DNA of 64,000 nucleotides from Burkholderia sp. 4M9327F10 (GTDB lineage Bacteria; Pseudomonadota; Gammaproteobacteria; Burkholderiales; Burkholderiaceae), in NCBI RefSeq assembly GCF_005503145.1, contig NZ_SCNV01000019.1:62001-126000 (forward strand). Reading direction: 5' to 3'. Shown here one piece after another: positions 44,653-53,692 of the stretch. How positions within the stretch are numbered: position 1 is the stretch's first letter; the number at the start of each line of letters is the position of its first letter. A program made the position numbers and the translations under genes. The notes beneath the pieces are model-generated. The model was given only the letters and a program-made list of their open reading frames with translations, was not told the origin of the DNA and searched no databases.

Positions 44653-44671
44653 AATGAGAATGATTGCCATT
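44653..44671. promoter_or_regulatory. Fur box
   Basis: AATGAGAATGATTGCCATT matches the 19-bp Fur consensus GATAATGATAATCATTATC well (AATGAGAATgATT core with inverted CATT). It lies 14-32 bases upstream of the binding-protein start, in the 170-bp region divergent from the two-component pair, so iron may influence both directions. Confidence 0.8.
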
Positions 44672-44809
44672 TGCGGACTACACTGTAGCGGCGCAATGTA
44701 ATGGCGATGTGTTGAAACAAGGCCGTTTTGTAATGGAATGTGTTGGCGCGGACGCGATCGCAAGAATCGCGCTGCGGTTGGCAGGCGAGCCGCAAACAAG
44801 AACCCCACG

Positions 44810-45523
44810 ATGGACCACATACTCGTTGTCGACGACGACCCGAACATCCGCCAGTTGCTGCAGGACTACCTGCGCAGCATGGGTTACGGGGCCACCGCTG
44901 TCGGAAGCGGCGTGCAGATGAAGCAGATCATCAACACGTCGCAGGTCGATCTCGTCGTACTCGATCTGATACTCGAGGGCGAGGACGGTCTGGATATCAC
45001 GCGTGACCTGCGGCGCGAACGCGACGTGCCGATCATTATCCTGAGCGCGCGAGGCGGTCTGCTCGACCGCATCCTCGGCCTGGAAATGGGCGCCGACGAC
45101 TACTTGCCCAAGCCCTTCGATCCACGCGAGCTGGTTGCCAAGATCAAGGTAGTGCTGCGCCGCACGCGCAGCGTGCCCGGCGAACGGCTCGCGGATTCAT
45201 CTGCGTTCGTCAACTTCGCCGGCTGGAAACTCGACACGCGCATGAAGCAGATGCTCTCGCCCGATGGCGTGATCGTGTCGCTCGGCGGCTCCGACTACCG
45301 TGCTTTGCGCACGCTGCTCGATCACCCGAACCGGCCGTTGTCGCGCGAGTTTTTGCTGGACCGCGTATTCGGCAAGGAACGCACGCCGCTCGACCGCTCG
45401 ATCGACGTGTGCATCAGCCGCCTGCGGCAGCATCTCAAGGACTCGGCGCGCGGCACCGGGCTGATACGCACCGTGCGCAACGAAGGCTATATGCTGGTGG
45501 CCGATGTCACGCACGAAGCGTGA
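44810..45523 (+). CDS. OmpR-family response regulator
   Basis: In this 237-residue regulator the receiver domain (1-120) has the acidic pocket VVDDD, phospho-acceptor Asp52 in VVLDLILEGEDG and the Lys of YLPKPFDPREL. The OmpR-type winged helix (about 135-235) ends RTVRNEGYMLVADV. The start is ATG 44810; the ribosome site is weak. The following kinase gene begins 20 bases before this stop, so they are translationally coupled. It is divergent from a Fur-boxed iron importer, which may or may not be a target. Confidence 0.92.
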   Translation: MDHILVVDDDPNIRQLLQDYLRSMGYGATAVGSGVQMKQIINTSQVDLVVLDLILEGEDGLDITRDLRRERDVPIIILSARGGLLDRILGLEMGADDYLPKPFDPRELVAKIKVVLRRTRSVPGERLADSSAFVNFAGWKLDTRMKQMLSPDGVIVSLGGSDYRALRTLLDHPNRPLSREFLLDRVFGKERTPLDRSIDVCISRLRQHLKDSARGTGLIRTVRNEGYMLVADVTHEA

Positions 45524-46958
45524 ACGGCCTGACGATCCACTCACACCCATACCGATGAAACTGCGCCTTTGGCCCAGCACCCTGTACGGACGGCTCGTGC
45601 TGATTCTTGTCGTCGGCATGTTTGCGGGGCAGCTCTTTACCAGCACGATCTGGTTCGAGACGCACGACAACCGCACGCTCGAAATCCCCGCGCGGCTCTT
45701 CGCCAGCCGCCTCGCCGATACGGTCCGGCTGTTGCAGCAGGCGCCTGACGACGCTGCGCGCCACGCGATCGCCGGGCAACTCGCCGACCCGCGCTACCGC
45801 CTGCAATGGATCGACACCCCCGCGGCCGCTACCGGAGGCTCGCTTGCACAGCACGCCGTCGCCGACCTGATAGCAGGCGTGATCCGGCGGCGTCTCGGCG
45901 AACCGGTCGAGGTACGCCTGCTCGACGTGGAGTTGCGTGACGAGACGGGACGCCATCACGGCATCCTCAGCCTGTTCAACTCGCGCATGCCTTCGGGAGA
46001 TTTTCATCTGCAACTGAAGCTGCCGCAGGGTCAGTGGCTCGACGTACACGCCAACGAAGGACAGGCGGGCATGCAAACCGAGCCGGGCTCGCTCGTGATC
46101 GACTATCTACTGCGGATCTATCTGGTGCGCCTGACTGCGGTGCTGCTGCTCGCGCTGGTGGCCGTGCGTTTCGCGGTGAAGCCGTTAAAGGAACTGGCAA
46201 AGGCCGCCGAGGCACTGGGACGCAACATCTACCGGCCGCCCCTGCCGGTGACTGGACCGCTGGAAGTACGCAGCGCAGCGACGTCGTTCAATTCGATGCA
46301 GGAGCAACTTACCCACAGTCTGGCTGAACGCACACGCTTTCTGAGCGCGGTGTCGCATGATTTGCGCTCGCCGCTCACCCGGCTGCGGCTGCGCGTGGAA
46401 ATGCTCCCCGAGAGCGAGCCGCGCGAGCGTTTGCGCGGCGATCTCGACGAAATGGAGGCGATGGTGAGCGCCACGCTCGACGCCGTGCAAGGCGTGGAGA
46501 TTACCGAAGCGCGTCATGAGATCGAGATCAATTCGATGCTGGAAGGACTCGCGGAGGATGCGCGCGAAGCGGGGCATGACGTCAAGGTGGAAGGACGCAC
46601 ACTATGTGCTCTTTCAGGGTATCCGCGCAATCTGAAGCGCTGCCTGCAGAATCTGCTCGACAATGCGATCCGTTATGGCGAATCGGCAAGAATCAGCGTG
46701 TACGACAGCGACGCGATGCTGCGCATCGTCGTCAGCGACAACGGCCCAGGTATCGCTGACGAGGCCTTGCTCGAGCGGGTGTTCGAGCCGTACTTCCGGG
46801 TGTCGGGTTCGCGTAACAGCGCGAGCGGCGGCACCGGACTCGGGCTGACGATTGCGCGCAGCGTAGCCGCCGCGCACGGCGGCACGCTCACGCTGCGTAA
46901 CGGCGCAGACAAAGGCCTGGAAGCCACGCTCACGTTGCCGCGCGACGGCCGCCGTTAA
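45504..46958 (+). CDS. EnvZ-like sensor histidine kinase
   Basis: This is a 484-residue membrane kinase. A first membrane segment (about 31-50), a periplasmic sensor (about 52-200) and a second segment (about 202-222) lead to a HAMP domain. The HisKA follows, with the phospho-acceptor His near 285 (FLSAVSHDLRSPLTRLRLRVEML). The HATPase has NLLDNAIRYGE, VVSDNGPGI and GGTGLGLTIARSV. The frame begins at ATG 45504, overlapping the response regulator by 20 bases; ATG 45555 is an alternative that removes 17 polar residues but has no ribosome site. It is cognate to the OmpR protein just upstream. Its stop is two bases from that of the convergent aldolase-like gene. Confidence 0.92.
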   Translation: MSRTKRERPDDPLTPIPMKLRLWPSTLYGRLVLILVVGMFAGQLFTSTIWFETHDNRTLEIPARLFASRLADTVRLLQQAPDDAARHAIAGQLADPRYRLQWIDTPAAATGGSLAQHAVADLIAGVIRRRLGEPVEVRLLDVELRDETGRHHGILSLFNSRMPSGDFHLQLKLPQGQWLDVHANEGQAGMQTEPGSLVIDYLLRIYLVRLTAVLLLALVAVRFAVKPLKELAKAAEALGRNIYRPPLPVTGPLEVRSAATSFNSMQEQLTHSLAERTRFLSAVSHDLRSPLTRLRLRVEMLPESEPRERLRGDLDEMEAMVSATLDAVQGVEITEARHEIEINSMLEGLAEDAREAGHDVKVEGRTLCALSGYPRNLKRCLQNLLDNAIRYGESARISVYDSDAMLRIVVSDNGPGIADEALLERVFEPYFRVSGSRNSASGGTGLGLTIARSVAAAHGGTLTLRNGADKGLEATLTLPRDGRR

Positions 46959-46960
46959 AG

Positions 46961-47731
46961 CTAGAGTTCGTACCCGGGATTGCGCCGCGCAAGCCGGCGC
47001 AACAAACCCGGCCACACCAGATTCGCGCCCTGCCCTTTGCTGACCTGACGGGCCTGCTCGCCCATCGTGTCGATAATCGATTGCGGCACTTCAGTCAGCT
47101 TGCCGCCGCCCTGCGCAAACACCTGAATCCGGCAAGCCGCTTCGAACAGGTACATCGCCTGAAACGCTTCAGGCACCGAACGCCCGCACGTCAGCAAGCC
47201 GTGGTTACGCAAGATCATGTAGTTGGCGTTGCCGAGATCCGCCACGAGCCGCGCCTTCTCGGCCTCGCGCAACGCCACGCCTTCATAGGCGTGATAGGCG
47301 AGCCCCGTCAGCACAAAACCCGCTTGCTGCGAAAGCGGTAACAAGCCTTCCTGCTGCGCCGCCACCGCCACGCCGTGAAGCGTATGGGTGTGCAGCACGC
47401 AATTCACCTCGTGCCGCGCCTCATGCACCGCGCTATGAATCACGAAACCCGCAGGGTTGACATCGAACGGCGTCGGCATCACGGGCTGGCCGTGGTGGTC
47501 CACCTTGACGAGACTCGAAGCGGTGATTTCCTCGAAGAAAAAGCCATAGGGGTTGATCAGAAACTGATCGTCGTGCCCCGGCACCCGCGCGGAAATATGC
47601 GTGAACACCAGGTCGTCCCAACCAAACAGGGCGACCAGCCGGTACGCCGCGGCCAGATCGAGGCGCACCTGCCATTCTTCGGGCGAAACCAGGTGTCGAA
47701 CGTCAGGAATGTCGAGTGCGGTATTCATCAT
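46961..47731 (-). CDS. Class II aldolase/adducin family protein
   Basis: This 256-residue protein has the class II aldolase fold. It shows HTHTLHGVAVAAQQEG, with zinc-ligand histidines, and NYMILRNHGLLTCGRSVPEAF, supplying the third conserved His. The N-terminal region VRLDLAAAYRLVALFGWDDLVFTHISARVPGHDDQFLINPYGFFFEEITASSL is typical. Characterised relatives include fuculose-phosphate aldolase and ribulose-phosphate epimerase, but the FFFEE variant is common in uncharacterised members. It is the last gene of an operon with an SDR and an acyl-CoA ligase, so a non-sugar hydroxy-acid role is possible. Confidence 0.88.
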   Translation of the reverse strand: MMNTALDIPDVRHLVSPEEWQVRLDLAAAYRLVALFGWDDLVFTHISARVPGHDDQFLINPYGFFFEEITASSLVKVDHHGQPVMPTPFDVNPAGFVIHSAVHEARHEVNCVLHTHTLHGVAVAAQQEGLLPLSQQAGFVLTGLAYHAYEGVALREAEKARLVADLGNANYMILRNHGLLTCGRSVPEAFQAMYLFEAACRIQVFAQGGGKLTEVPQSIIDTMGEQARQVSKGQGANLVWPGLLRRLARRNPGYEL

Positions 47732-47804
47732 AGGTGTCCTCGGATAAACAGCCCTACCTCAACGATACCGGCAAACAAACCGGTCAATACCGGCGTGGCG
47801 CACA

Positions 47805-49511
47805 TTACGTCTGGTCGCCGGAAGCAGCGGCCGGCACAGCCCCTCGCGCGGCATCTTCCTCCTGCAGTTTGCGCCACAATATCTTGCCACTGCCGGACTT
47901 GGGCAGCGACGTCACGAATTCGACTATCCGCGGCGCCTTGTACGGCGCCATATGCTCATGCGCCCAGGCGATGACCTCGCTTTCGGTCAGCGTACCGGCG
48001 TGGCCGGCAGCGGGTACCACCAGCGCCTTCACGGTCTCGCCGCGACGCGCGTCCTGTACGCCGATCACACACACTTCGTGAATACCCGGGTGCCGGTACA
48101 TCAGTGTCTCCACCTCCGCCGGCCAGACCTTATAACCCGATGCGTTGATCATCCGTTTGAGGCGATCGGTCATGAAGAAATAACCGTCTTCGTCGACGTG
48201 CCCCAGGTCGCCGGTGCGCAAAAAGCGCTTGCCGTCGAGTTCGATGAACGCTTCGGCGGTCCCCTTGGGATTGCGCCAGTAACCCTGCATGATCTGCGGA
48301 CCGTTGACGACGATCTCGCCGGTCTCGCCTTGCGCCACTTCCTGCAACGTAGCCGGATCGATCACCCGCGCGTCGAGATCGAACACCGGAATGCCAAGGC
48401 ACTGTGGCTTCGGGCGCTGCGGCGGGTTGATATGCGTAGCCGCGATCGTCTCGGACATGCCGTAGCCTTCCACGTAGTCGAGACCCGTCAACGTCTTGAG
48501 CTTGCGGGCTATCGCCTCGGGCATCGCCGCGCCGCCTCCGCGCGTACCGCTGAGGCTGGACAGATCGTATTCGGCAAGCTTCGGGTTCGACAGAAAATCG
48601 ACCATCATGGTCGCAATAGACTGCCACGACGTTACGCGATAACGCTGCATGCATTGCGCTGCCGCATCACGATCCCAGCGCGGCAGCAAGATGATCGTTG
48701 CGCCCACATATAACGGCGCGTTCATGCCGCCCTGCATCCCGGTGACATGAAACATCGGCAGGACGGACAGGTGCGTGCTGTCCTGTGATCCCGCAAACCA
48801 GACGTTGCAGCCCACCACCGTACTCATCACGCTGCGATGCGTGTGCATGCAACCCTTCGGCTTCCCGGTCGTGCCTGATGTGTATGGCATGACGCACAGA
48901 TCGTCCGGCCCCGCTGTCAGCGGGCCCGGCGCCAGACGCCGCTCGATTACCGTGCTCCATGCAGTCACGCCGGGATGTTCGATCGTCTTCCTTGGCGCGC
49001 TAACAAATTCCGGGGGTGTGATCGACGGTGCCTGCTTCAGGTAATCGCTATAGGTTGCGACGATCGCATGCTTGAGCCCCTGCCCGGGGCCATCGCCCAG
49101 CAAAGGCTCGATTTGCGCGTACAGGCACTGCGGCACGACAACGGTAGTCGCACCGCTGTCCTGCACATAGTGGCGCACCTCGTCGGTCAGGTTCATCGGA
49201 TTGACCGGCACCACTACCGCGTTGGCCCGCAAGATACCGTAGTAGGCAAGCACCCATTGCGGGCTGTTCTGCATGTACAGCAACACCCGGTCACCCGCCT
49301 TGACAGCACACTCCTGCTGCAGAAAACCTGCAATCCGCTCGGCTTCCTCCTTGAACTGCGCGAAGCTCAGCGGCGTGTCGTAGAAGATGATGAACGGCTT
49401 GTCCGGAAAGCGTGCCGCCGAAACCTCGGCGTTATAAAACAGGTTGGTTTGCGGCAGGCTCAAATGGTGCGGTATGCTGGCCGGCCAATGTGAGTGGTGA
49501 AGGGTGTTCAT
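47805..49511 (-). CDS. AMP-dependent acyl-CoA ligase (long-chain fatty-acid or related)
   Basis: This 568-residue adenylate-forming enzyme of the ANL superfamily joins a carboxylate to CoA through an acyl-AMP. Motifs are the P-loop-like VMPYTSGTTGKPKGCMHTH, VEGYGMSETIAATHINP, LRTGDLGHVDEDGYFFMTDRLKRMINASGYKVWPAEVETLMYRHPGIHEV and the final catalytic Lys in LPKSGSGKILWRKLQ. It is in the middle of the operon: SDR upstream with three TACCGCTT repeats in the 89-base gap, aldolase-like gene 73 bases downstream. The exact acid is unknown; a hydroxy or aromatic acid would fit an aldolase plus SDR pathway. Confidence 0.9.
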   Translation of the reverse strand: MNTLHHSHWPASIPHHLSLPQTNLFYNAEVSAARFPDKPFIIFYDTPLSFAQFKEEAERIAGFLQQECAVKAGDRVLLYMQNSPQWVLAYYGILRANAVVVPVNPMNLTDEVRHYVQDSGATTVVVPQCLYAQIEPLLGDGPGQGLKHAIVATYSDYLKQAPSITPPEFVSAPRKTIEHPGVTAWSTVIERRLAPGPLTAGPDDLCVMPYTSGTTGKPKGCMHTHRSVMSTVVGCNVWFAGSQDSTHLSVLPMFHVTGMQGGMNAPLYVGATIILLPRWDRDAAAQCMQRYRVTSWQSIATMMVDFLSNPKLAEYDLSSLSGTRGGGAAMPEAIARKLKTLTGLDYVEGYGMSETIAATHINPPQRPKPQCLGIPVFDLDARVIDPATLQEVAQGETGEIVVNGPQIMQGYWRNPKGTAEAFIELDGKRFLRTGDLGHVDEDGYFFMTDRLKRMINASGYKVWPAEVETLMYRHPGIHEVCVIGVQDARRGETVKALVVPAAGHAGTLTESEVIAWAHEHMAPYKAPRIVEFVTSLPKSGSGKILWRKLQEEDAARGAVPAAASGDQT

Positions 49512-49547
49512 GGGTGTCTCCTGTCGATCCGGGTTGGCGCTTTGGCG

Positions 49548-49586
49548 TACCGCTTTTTACCTACCGCTTCTACGTACCGCTTTTGC
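49548..49586. repeat. Three near-tandem TACCGCTT repeats
   Basis: TACCGCTTTTTAC (49548-49560), TACCGCTTCTAC (49562-49573) and TACCGCTTTTGC (49575-49586) lie in the gap between the SDR and ligase genes. They share an 8-bp core at a 13-14-bp period. They look like a replication-slippage repeat. Confidence 0.6.
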
Positions 49587-49600
49587 GCACTGACGCGCCG

Positions 49601-50374
49601 TCACACGATGCTTGAGCCGCCATCCACCGCGAGATACTGCCCGGTGATATGGCGCGACGCCTCGCTGGCGAGAAACACAACCGAACCCTTCAGGTCCTCT
49701 TCGCCGCCGAGCCGATGCAGCGGCGAATGGGCGATGATCGACTGTTCCATCGTGGCGAGCAGTCCCGCCGACATCTTCGAAGGAAAGAACCCCGGGCAGA
49801 TCGCATTCACGTTGATATTGTGGCGCCCCCATTCCGATGCCAGCGCCCGCGTAAAATTAATCGCAGCGGCCTTCGACGTGTTGTAGGCAATCGTGTTCAT
49901 CCCCGCGGGCGCACCCTTCAGGCCCGCGATGGAAGCGATGTTGATGATCTTGCCGGAACGGCGCGCAATCATGCTGCGCTTGCCCACTTCGCGCGCCAGA
50001 AAAAACGGCGCGTTGATATTCAGGTTCATCACCTTGTGCCAGGCTTCGTCCGGATAGTCCTCCGCCGGAGCACCCCAAGTCGCACCCGCGTTGTTGACCA
50101 GGACGTCGATATGGCCATACGCCTCCAGCACCTCACCGACAAGATCAGGAATCCTCTCCAATCTGGCCAGATCGTTGACCAGCGTTTTGACTTCGATACC
50201 TTGCCCTTCCAGATGCGCTTTCGCTTCCGCCAGTTCATCGGCCTTGCGCGCGGTAATCGCGACACGACAGCCCATCTCGCCCAGCGCCTCGGCCATCTGC
50301 AAACCGAGGCCGCGCGAGCCGCCGGTAATCAGCGCCACCTTGCCTTCCAGTTGAAACAGGTCTTTCACATGCAT
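49601..50374 (-). CDS. SDR-family oxidoreductase
   Basis: This 257-residue classical short-chain dehydrogenase has the cofactor site VALITGGSRGLGLQMAEALG, VNNAGATWG, and the catalytic Ser and YNTSK in INIASIAGLKGAPAGMNTIAYNTSKAAAINFTRALA. The end ASRHITGQYLAVDGGSSIV is ordinary. ATG 50374 is chosen over a longer frame because GGAGACGCCGG precedes it. It heads the SDR-ligase-aldolase operon. The substrate is probably a hydroxyacyl or hydroxy-acid compound, by context only. Confidence 0.92.
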   Translation of the reverse strand: MHVKDLFQLEGKVALITGGSRGLGLQMAEALGEMGCRVAITARKADELAEAKAHLEGQGIEVKTLVNDLARLERIPDLVGEVLEAYGHIDVLVNNAGATWGAPAEDYPDEAWHKVMNLNINAPFFLAREVGKRSMIARRSGKIINIASIAGLKGAPAGMNTIAYNTSKAAAINFTRALASEWGRHNINVNAICPGFFPSKMSAGLLATMEQSIIAHSPLHRLGGEEDLKGSVVFLASEASRHITGQYLAVDGGSSIV

Positions 50375-50644
50375 CCGGCGTCTCCTTGATGAGAATTCTG
50401 CGAAGCAGATTGGAATGATTGTTTGACCCATCATACGTGCGAGGATTGGCCGTGTAAATAAAAGCATGCTCGTGCCATTTTCTCGATAAGCCGCCCTGGA
50501 TCGTCTGTTATCGGTACTTACCCGACTGTCGATGCGGCCCCATCGCGCGGCACATGGTTCGGGTGAACTACGCCGCATCGCCGCGCCTTGCCGGTAAAAT
50601 CGCCCCCTACTGAATCGACCTCGCGGCGCGCTCGCCTCACCATC

Positions 50645-52009
50645 GTGACTACCACCCTCGACCAACTGCGTGCCGGACAATTGGCCGGTACACAACGCCT
50701 CAAGCTAGCCTGCGGACTCAGCGAATTTCCGCGCGAAATTTTCGCTCTGGCAGATACGCTGGAAATTCTCGACCTGTCGGGCAATGCGCTTGCCACGTTG
50801 CCCGACGACTTGCCGCGTCTGCATAAGCTGCGCATTATTTTCTGCTCGGACAACGCGTTCACCGAACTGCCTGAAGTGCTCGGCCAATGCCAGCACCTGA
50901 GCATGGTGGGCTTCAAGGCCAACCGCATTCGCACGCTATCGGGCCGGGCCTTGCCGCCCGCACTGCGCTGGCTGATCCTCACTGACAACCAGCTTGAAGC
51001 ACTGCCGCCGGAGATCGGCAACTGCCCTGAGCTACAGAAACTCATGCTGGCAGGTAACCGTCTGCGGACACTGCCGCCACAACTGGCCGCCTGCTCGCGT
51101 CTCGAACTGATCCGTCTCGCCGCCAACCGGCTGACCGGACTGCCCGCCTGGCTGCTCCGGCTGCCACGGCTCTCGTGGCTCGCCTATGCGGGCAATCCGT
51201 TCACCGCAGCACTGGAAGCAGCGGCATTGGAGGACACGCCTATCGCGGAGACGCCTTGGGACGAGCTGGATCTGCACGATCCACTTGGCGAGGGAGCTTC
51301 GGGTGTCATCTACCGCGCGGCGCATCGCCGCCCCGGCGCCGGCTCGCGCGAGGTTGCGCTCAAGCTGTTCAAAGGCGCGGTGACGAGCGACGGCTTGCCT
51401 CACTGCGAAATGGCCGCCTGCATCAACGCGGGCGCCCATGCCAATCTGATTCCCGTACTGGGCAAAGTAAAGGACCACCCTGACGAGAGCCACGCTCTGG
51501 TGATGGAGTTGATCGATCCGCAATTCCGGAACCTGGCCGGGCCACCCAGCCTGGCGTCGTGCACGCGAGACATTTATCCCGAAGGAACCCGTTTCACGCT
51601 GGCCGCGGCGTTGCGCATTTCACATGGCATTGCTGCGGCGGCCAGTCATCTGCATGAGCAAGGCATCATGCATGGCGACCTGTACGCCCACAATATCTTG
51701 CATTGCGGCGAGGGGCGCGCCCTGCTCGGCGATTTTGGCGCCGCATCATTCTATGAGGCGGAGGATCCGACCCTGGCATCTCTGCTGCAGCGCATCGAAG
51801 TGCGCGCATTCGCCTGTTTATTGGAAGAATTAATCGAGCGATGTGACCCGCATAACGCCTCGACGGGCGCAATCGATGCACTGCTGCAACTGAAAAACGC
51901 ATGCTTAAACGAAGATGTTTTCGCCAGGCCATCGTTCGAGCAGATCAAACGCACACTATCTGCTTTGGCTAAATCGAATGGAAGTGCTACAGATATGACA
52001 AACGCCTGA
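50645..52009 (+). CDS. Leucine-rich-repeat protein kinase
   Basis: This 454-residue fusion has about seven leucine-rich repeats in the first 200 residues (LEILDLSGNALATLPDDLPRL; LRWLILTDNQLEALPPEIGNC; LQKLMLAGNRLRTLPPQLAAC). A protein-kinase domain follows (about 208-440) with a Gly loop LGEGASGVIYRA, Lys in VALKLFKG, HGDLYAHNIL as catalytic loop and DFGAAS, so all main catalytic residues are present. The activation segment is short and the APE motif is unclear. GTG 50645 is chosen as start because its product begins just before the first repeat; TTG 50588 is in frame. There is no signal peptide or membrane segment. It may be a cytoplasmic signalling kinase or a secreted effector; nothing in the window decides. 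Confidence 0.85.
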   Translation: MTTTLDQLRAGQLAGTQRLKLACGLSEFPREIFALADTLEILDLSGNALATLPDDLPRLHKLRIIFCSDNAFTELPEVLGQCQHLSMVGFKANRIRTLSGRALPPALRWLILTDNQLEALPPEIGNCPELQKLMLAGNRLRTLPPQLAACSRLELIRLAANRLTGLPAWLLRLPRLSWLAYAGNPFTAALEAAALEDTPIAETPWDELDLHDPLGEGASGVIYRAAHRRPGAGSREVALKLFKGAVTSDGLPHCEMAACINAGAHANLIPVLGKVKDHPDESHALVMELIDPQFRNLAGPPSLASCTRDIYPEGTRFTLAAALRISHGIAAAASHLHEQGIMHGDLYAHNILHCGEGRALLGDFGAASFYEAEDPTLASLLQRIEVRAFACLLEELIERCDPHNASTGAIDALLQLKNACLNEDVFARPSFEQIKRTLSALAKSNGSATDMTNA

Positions 52010-52054
52010 CGCGTGATGCATCAGGCGCTCAATACAGCTCGCAAGGTGTGGATA

Positions 52055-52303
52055 CTAGTCGCGCGCGACCAGATTATTGATGCGCCCCTCGCCCGTTACG
52101 AGGCAGCTCGACAGGAAGTTTTGTCCCTGCCCGCTGGAGGCCGCTTCTGAGAAGCCTTTATCCATGGCCCCCAACCTGACCATCTCGGCTCCCTTTTCGC
52201 ATGAAATAGCGCCTTCTTCGCCGGCTTGCGCATGAGTGAGCGCACGGCCCACGGTCAGATACGCAAGGAGCATCAGTACAGCAATATTAAATACGCGTCT
52301 CAT
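52055..52303 (-). CDS. Small secreted protein with two cysteines, unknown function
   Basis: This is an 82-residue protein. Residues 1-27 are a signal peptide (VFNIAVLMLLAYLTVGRALTHAQA). The mature part of about 55 residues carries two cysteines, in ISCEKG and SSCLVTG, that could form one disulfide. GAGGAGG seven bases before ATG 52303 is a strong ribosome site, so the gene is real. It is convergent with the LRR-kinase gene, 45 bases between the stops. I recognise no family. Confidence 0.75.
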   Translation of the reverse strand: MRRVFNIAVLMLLAYLTVGRALTHAQAGEEGAISCEKGAEMVRLGAMDKGFSEAASSGQGQNFLSSCLVTGEGRINNLVARD

Positions 52304-52503
52304 GGTTTGCCTCCTCTGCGAGCAAGACTAACGCGGAACCATGATCACGGGATGTTAGGGGTTTCCCGATTAGGGCGGTCTATGACACGGGTCAATCAGG
52401 AGGCCAGAATTTACCGTCTGCGGGTTTCCCCTTTGTCAAAATAGCATGCTGCGTTGCGGCGAAATTGCATCATGCGGCGCAGCAATTTCATTCAATATCA
52501 CTG

Positions 52504-53448
52504 TTAGGAAAACAGATTACTTGCCTCGGCAACCTCAGAACATGAGCCGCCAAGTGTCGCCGGGAGTTCCTCGCGCAGGAACTCGACGTAGGAGCGAATC
52601 TTCGCGTCCAGATACAGACGTGAAGGGTAGACCGCGTAAATGTTCAGGTGCTGGGAGGTGTATTCCGGCAGAATCCGCACCAGTTCGCCGCTGCGCAAAC
52701 CTTCAATAGCCGAGTAGAGCGGCAGCACACTGATGCCCATGCCCTCGGCCACGGCCACCGCCAACGCATCGGCCATATTGACCCTGAATTTCGTCGCGCC
52801 GAGTACGAAGGTTTCACGCCCGCCCGGTCCTTGAAAAGCCCATTCGTCGACGGGAAAAGCGGGCGTCACCGTTTGCAGACAGGTATGCGTGCCGAGATCG
52901 GCTGGCACGGCCGGCGCGCCGTGACGCTCGAGATAGGCCGGCGACGCGCAGGCCACGCTGAACGTGCTGCCAATGCGCTGCGAGATCAGCCCTGAGTCCG
53001 GCAGCTCGCCGGCCAGCACAAGCGCGATGTCATAGCCTTCGTCGAGCAGGTCCGGCACACGCTGTGCGAGCGTCAGTTCGACCTTCACATCCGGATAGCG
53101 CTGCCGGTAGCGGCCCACCAGCGGCACTACGCAATGCTGGCCGATACCGGTCATCGCATGCACCCTCAGCTTGCCCGACGGGTACGTGACCGTATCGCTC
53201 GCTTCGGCTTCGGCCTCATCGACATAGGCGAGAATCTGCTCGCAATGGTGCAGGTAGCGTTCGCCCGCCTCGGTGAGCGCGAGGCGGCGCGTCGTGCGGT
53301 TCAGGAGCCGGGTGCGCAGATGTGTCTCGAGGTCGGAGACCGCGCGCGACGCGTACGCCGTCGTGGTGTTCAGATGCTGCGCGGCCGCGGTGAAACTGCC
53401 CGCTTCGACGACACGAATCAGCACGCGCATTTTTTGTAGCGTATCCAT
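52504..53448 (-). CDS. LysR-family transcriptional regulator
   Basis: This 314-residue protein has an N-terminal helix-turn-helix (MDTLQKMRVLIRVVEAGSFTAAAQHLNTTTAYASRAVSDLETHLRTRLLNRTTRRLALTEAG) and a sensing domain from about 90 (GKLRVHAMTGIGQHCVVPLVGRYRQRYPDVKVELTLAQRVPDLLDEGYDIAL). ATG 53448 is chosen because AAGGATCGT precedes it. It is divergent from the acyl-CoA synthetase gene at 53693 (244 bases between), which is its likely target. Confidence 0.9.
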   Translation of the reverse strand: MDTLQKMRVLIRVVEAGSFTAAAQHLNTTTAYASRAVSDLETHLRTRLLNRTTRRLALTEAGERYLHHCEQILAYVDEAEAEASDTVTYPSGKLRVHAMTGIGQHCVVPLVGRYRQRYPDVKVELTLAQRVPDLLDEGYDIALVLAGELPDSGLISQRIGSTFSVACASPAYLERHGAPAVPADLGTHTCLQTVTPAFPVDEWAFQGPGGRETFVLGATKFRVNMADALAVAVAEGMGISVLPLYSAIEGLRSGELVRILPEYTSQHLNIYAVYPSRLYLDAKIRSYVEFLREELPATLGGSCSEVAEASNLFS

Positions 53449-53692
53449 ACGATCCTTCAAAAACCGGTCTGAATTGTGGCATGAATCAGGCGTGCGATTC
53501 TCTCGAATACCGTAAAGATGCATTGCACTCCTTGGGGCTTTCAGACGGTCTTAACCGGCGATTTTTTCCTGGCCGGTGAGCGATGCACAGCGTAGGATCG
53601 AAGCCGCAGGTTGTCCCGCTATCGACTGCCCGCCCGCCTGGCGAGACTGGAGGCGCGGGCGGTTTCACTGTCATCGGCCAAGGAGGGAAGCA

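Noticed and set aside
43404-44657. Long plus-strand open frame over the binding protein gene
   Set aside because: The minus-strand product has a signal peptide, binding-protein motifs and an upstream Fur box.
50397-50409. TCTGC-GAA-GCAGA dyad upstream of the SDR-ligase-aldolase operon as an operator
   Set aside because: Arms of only five bases in GC-rich sequence are expected by chance; no second copy or regulator gene supports it.
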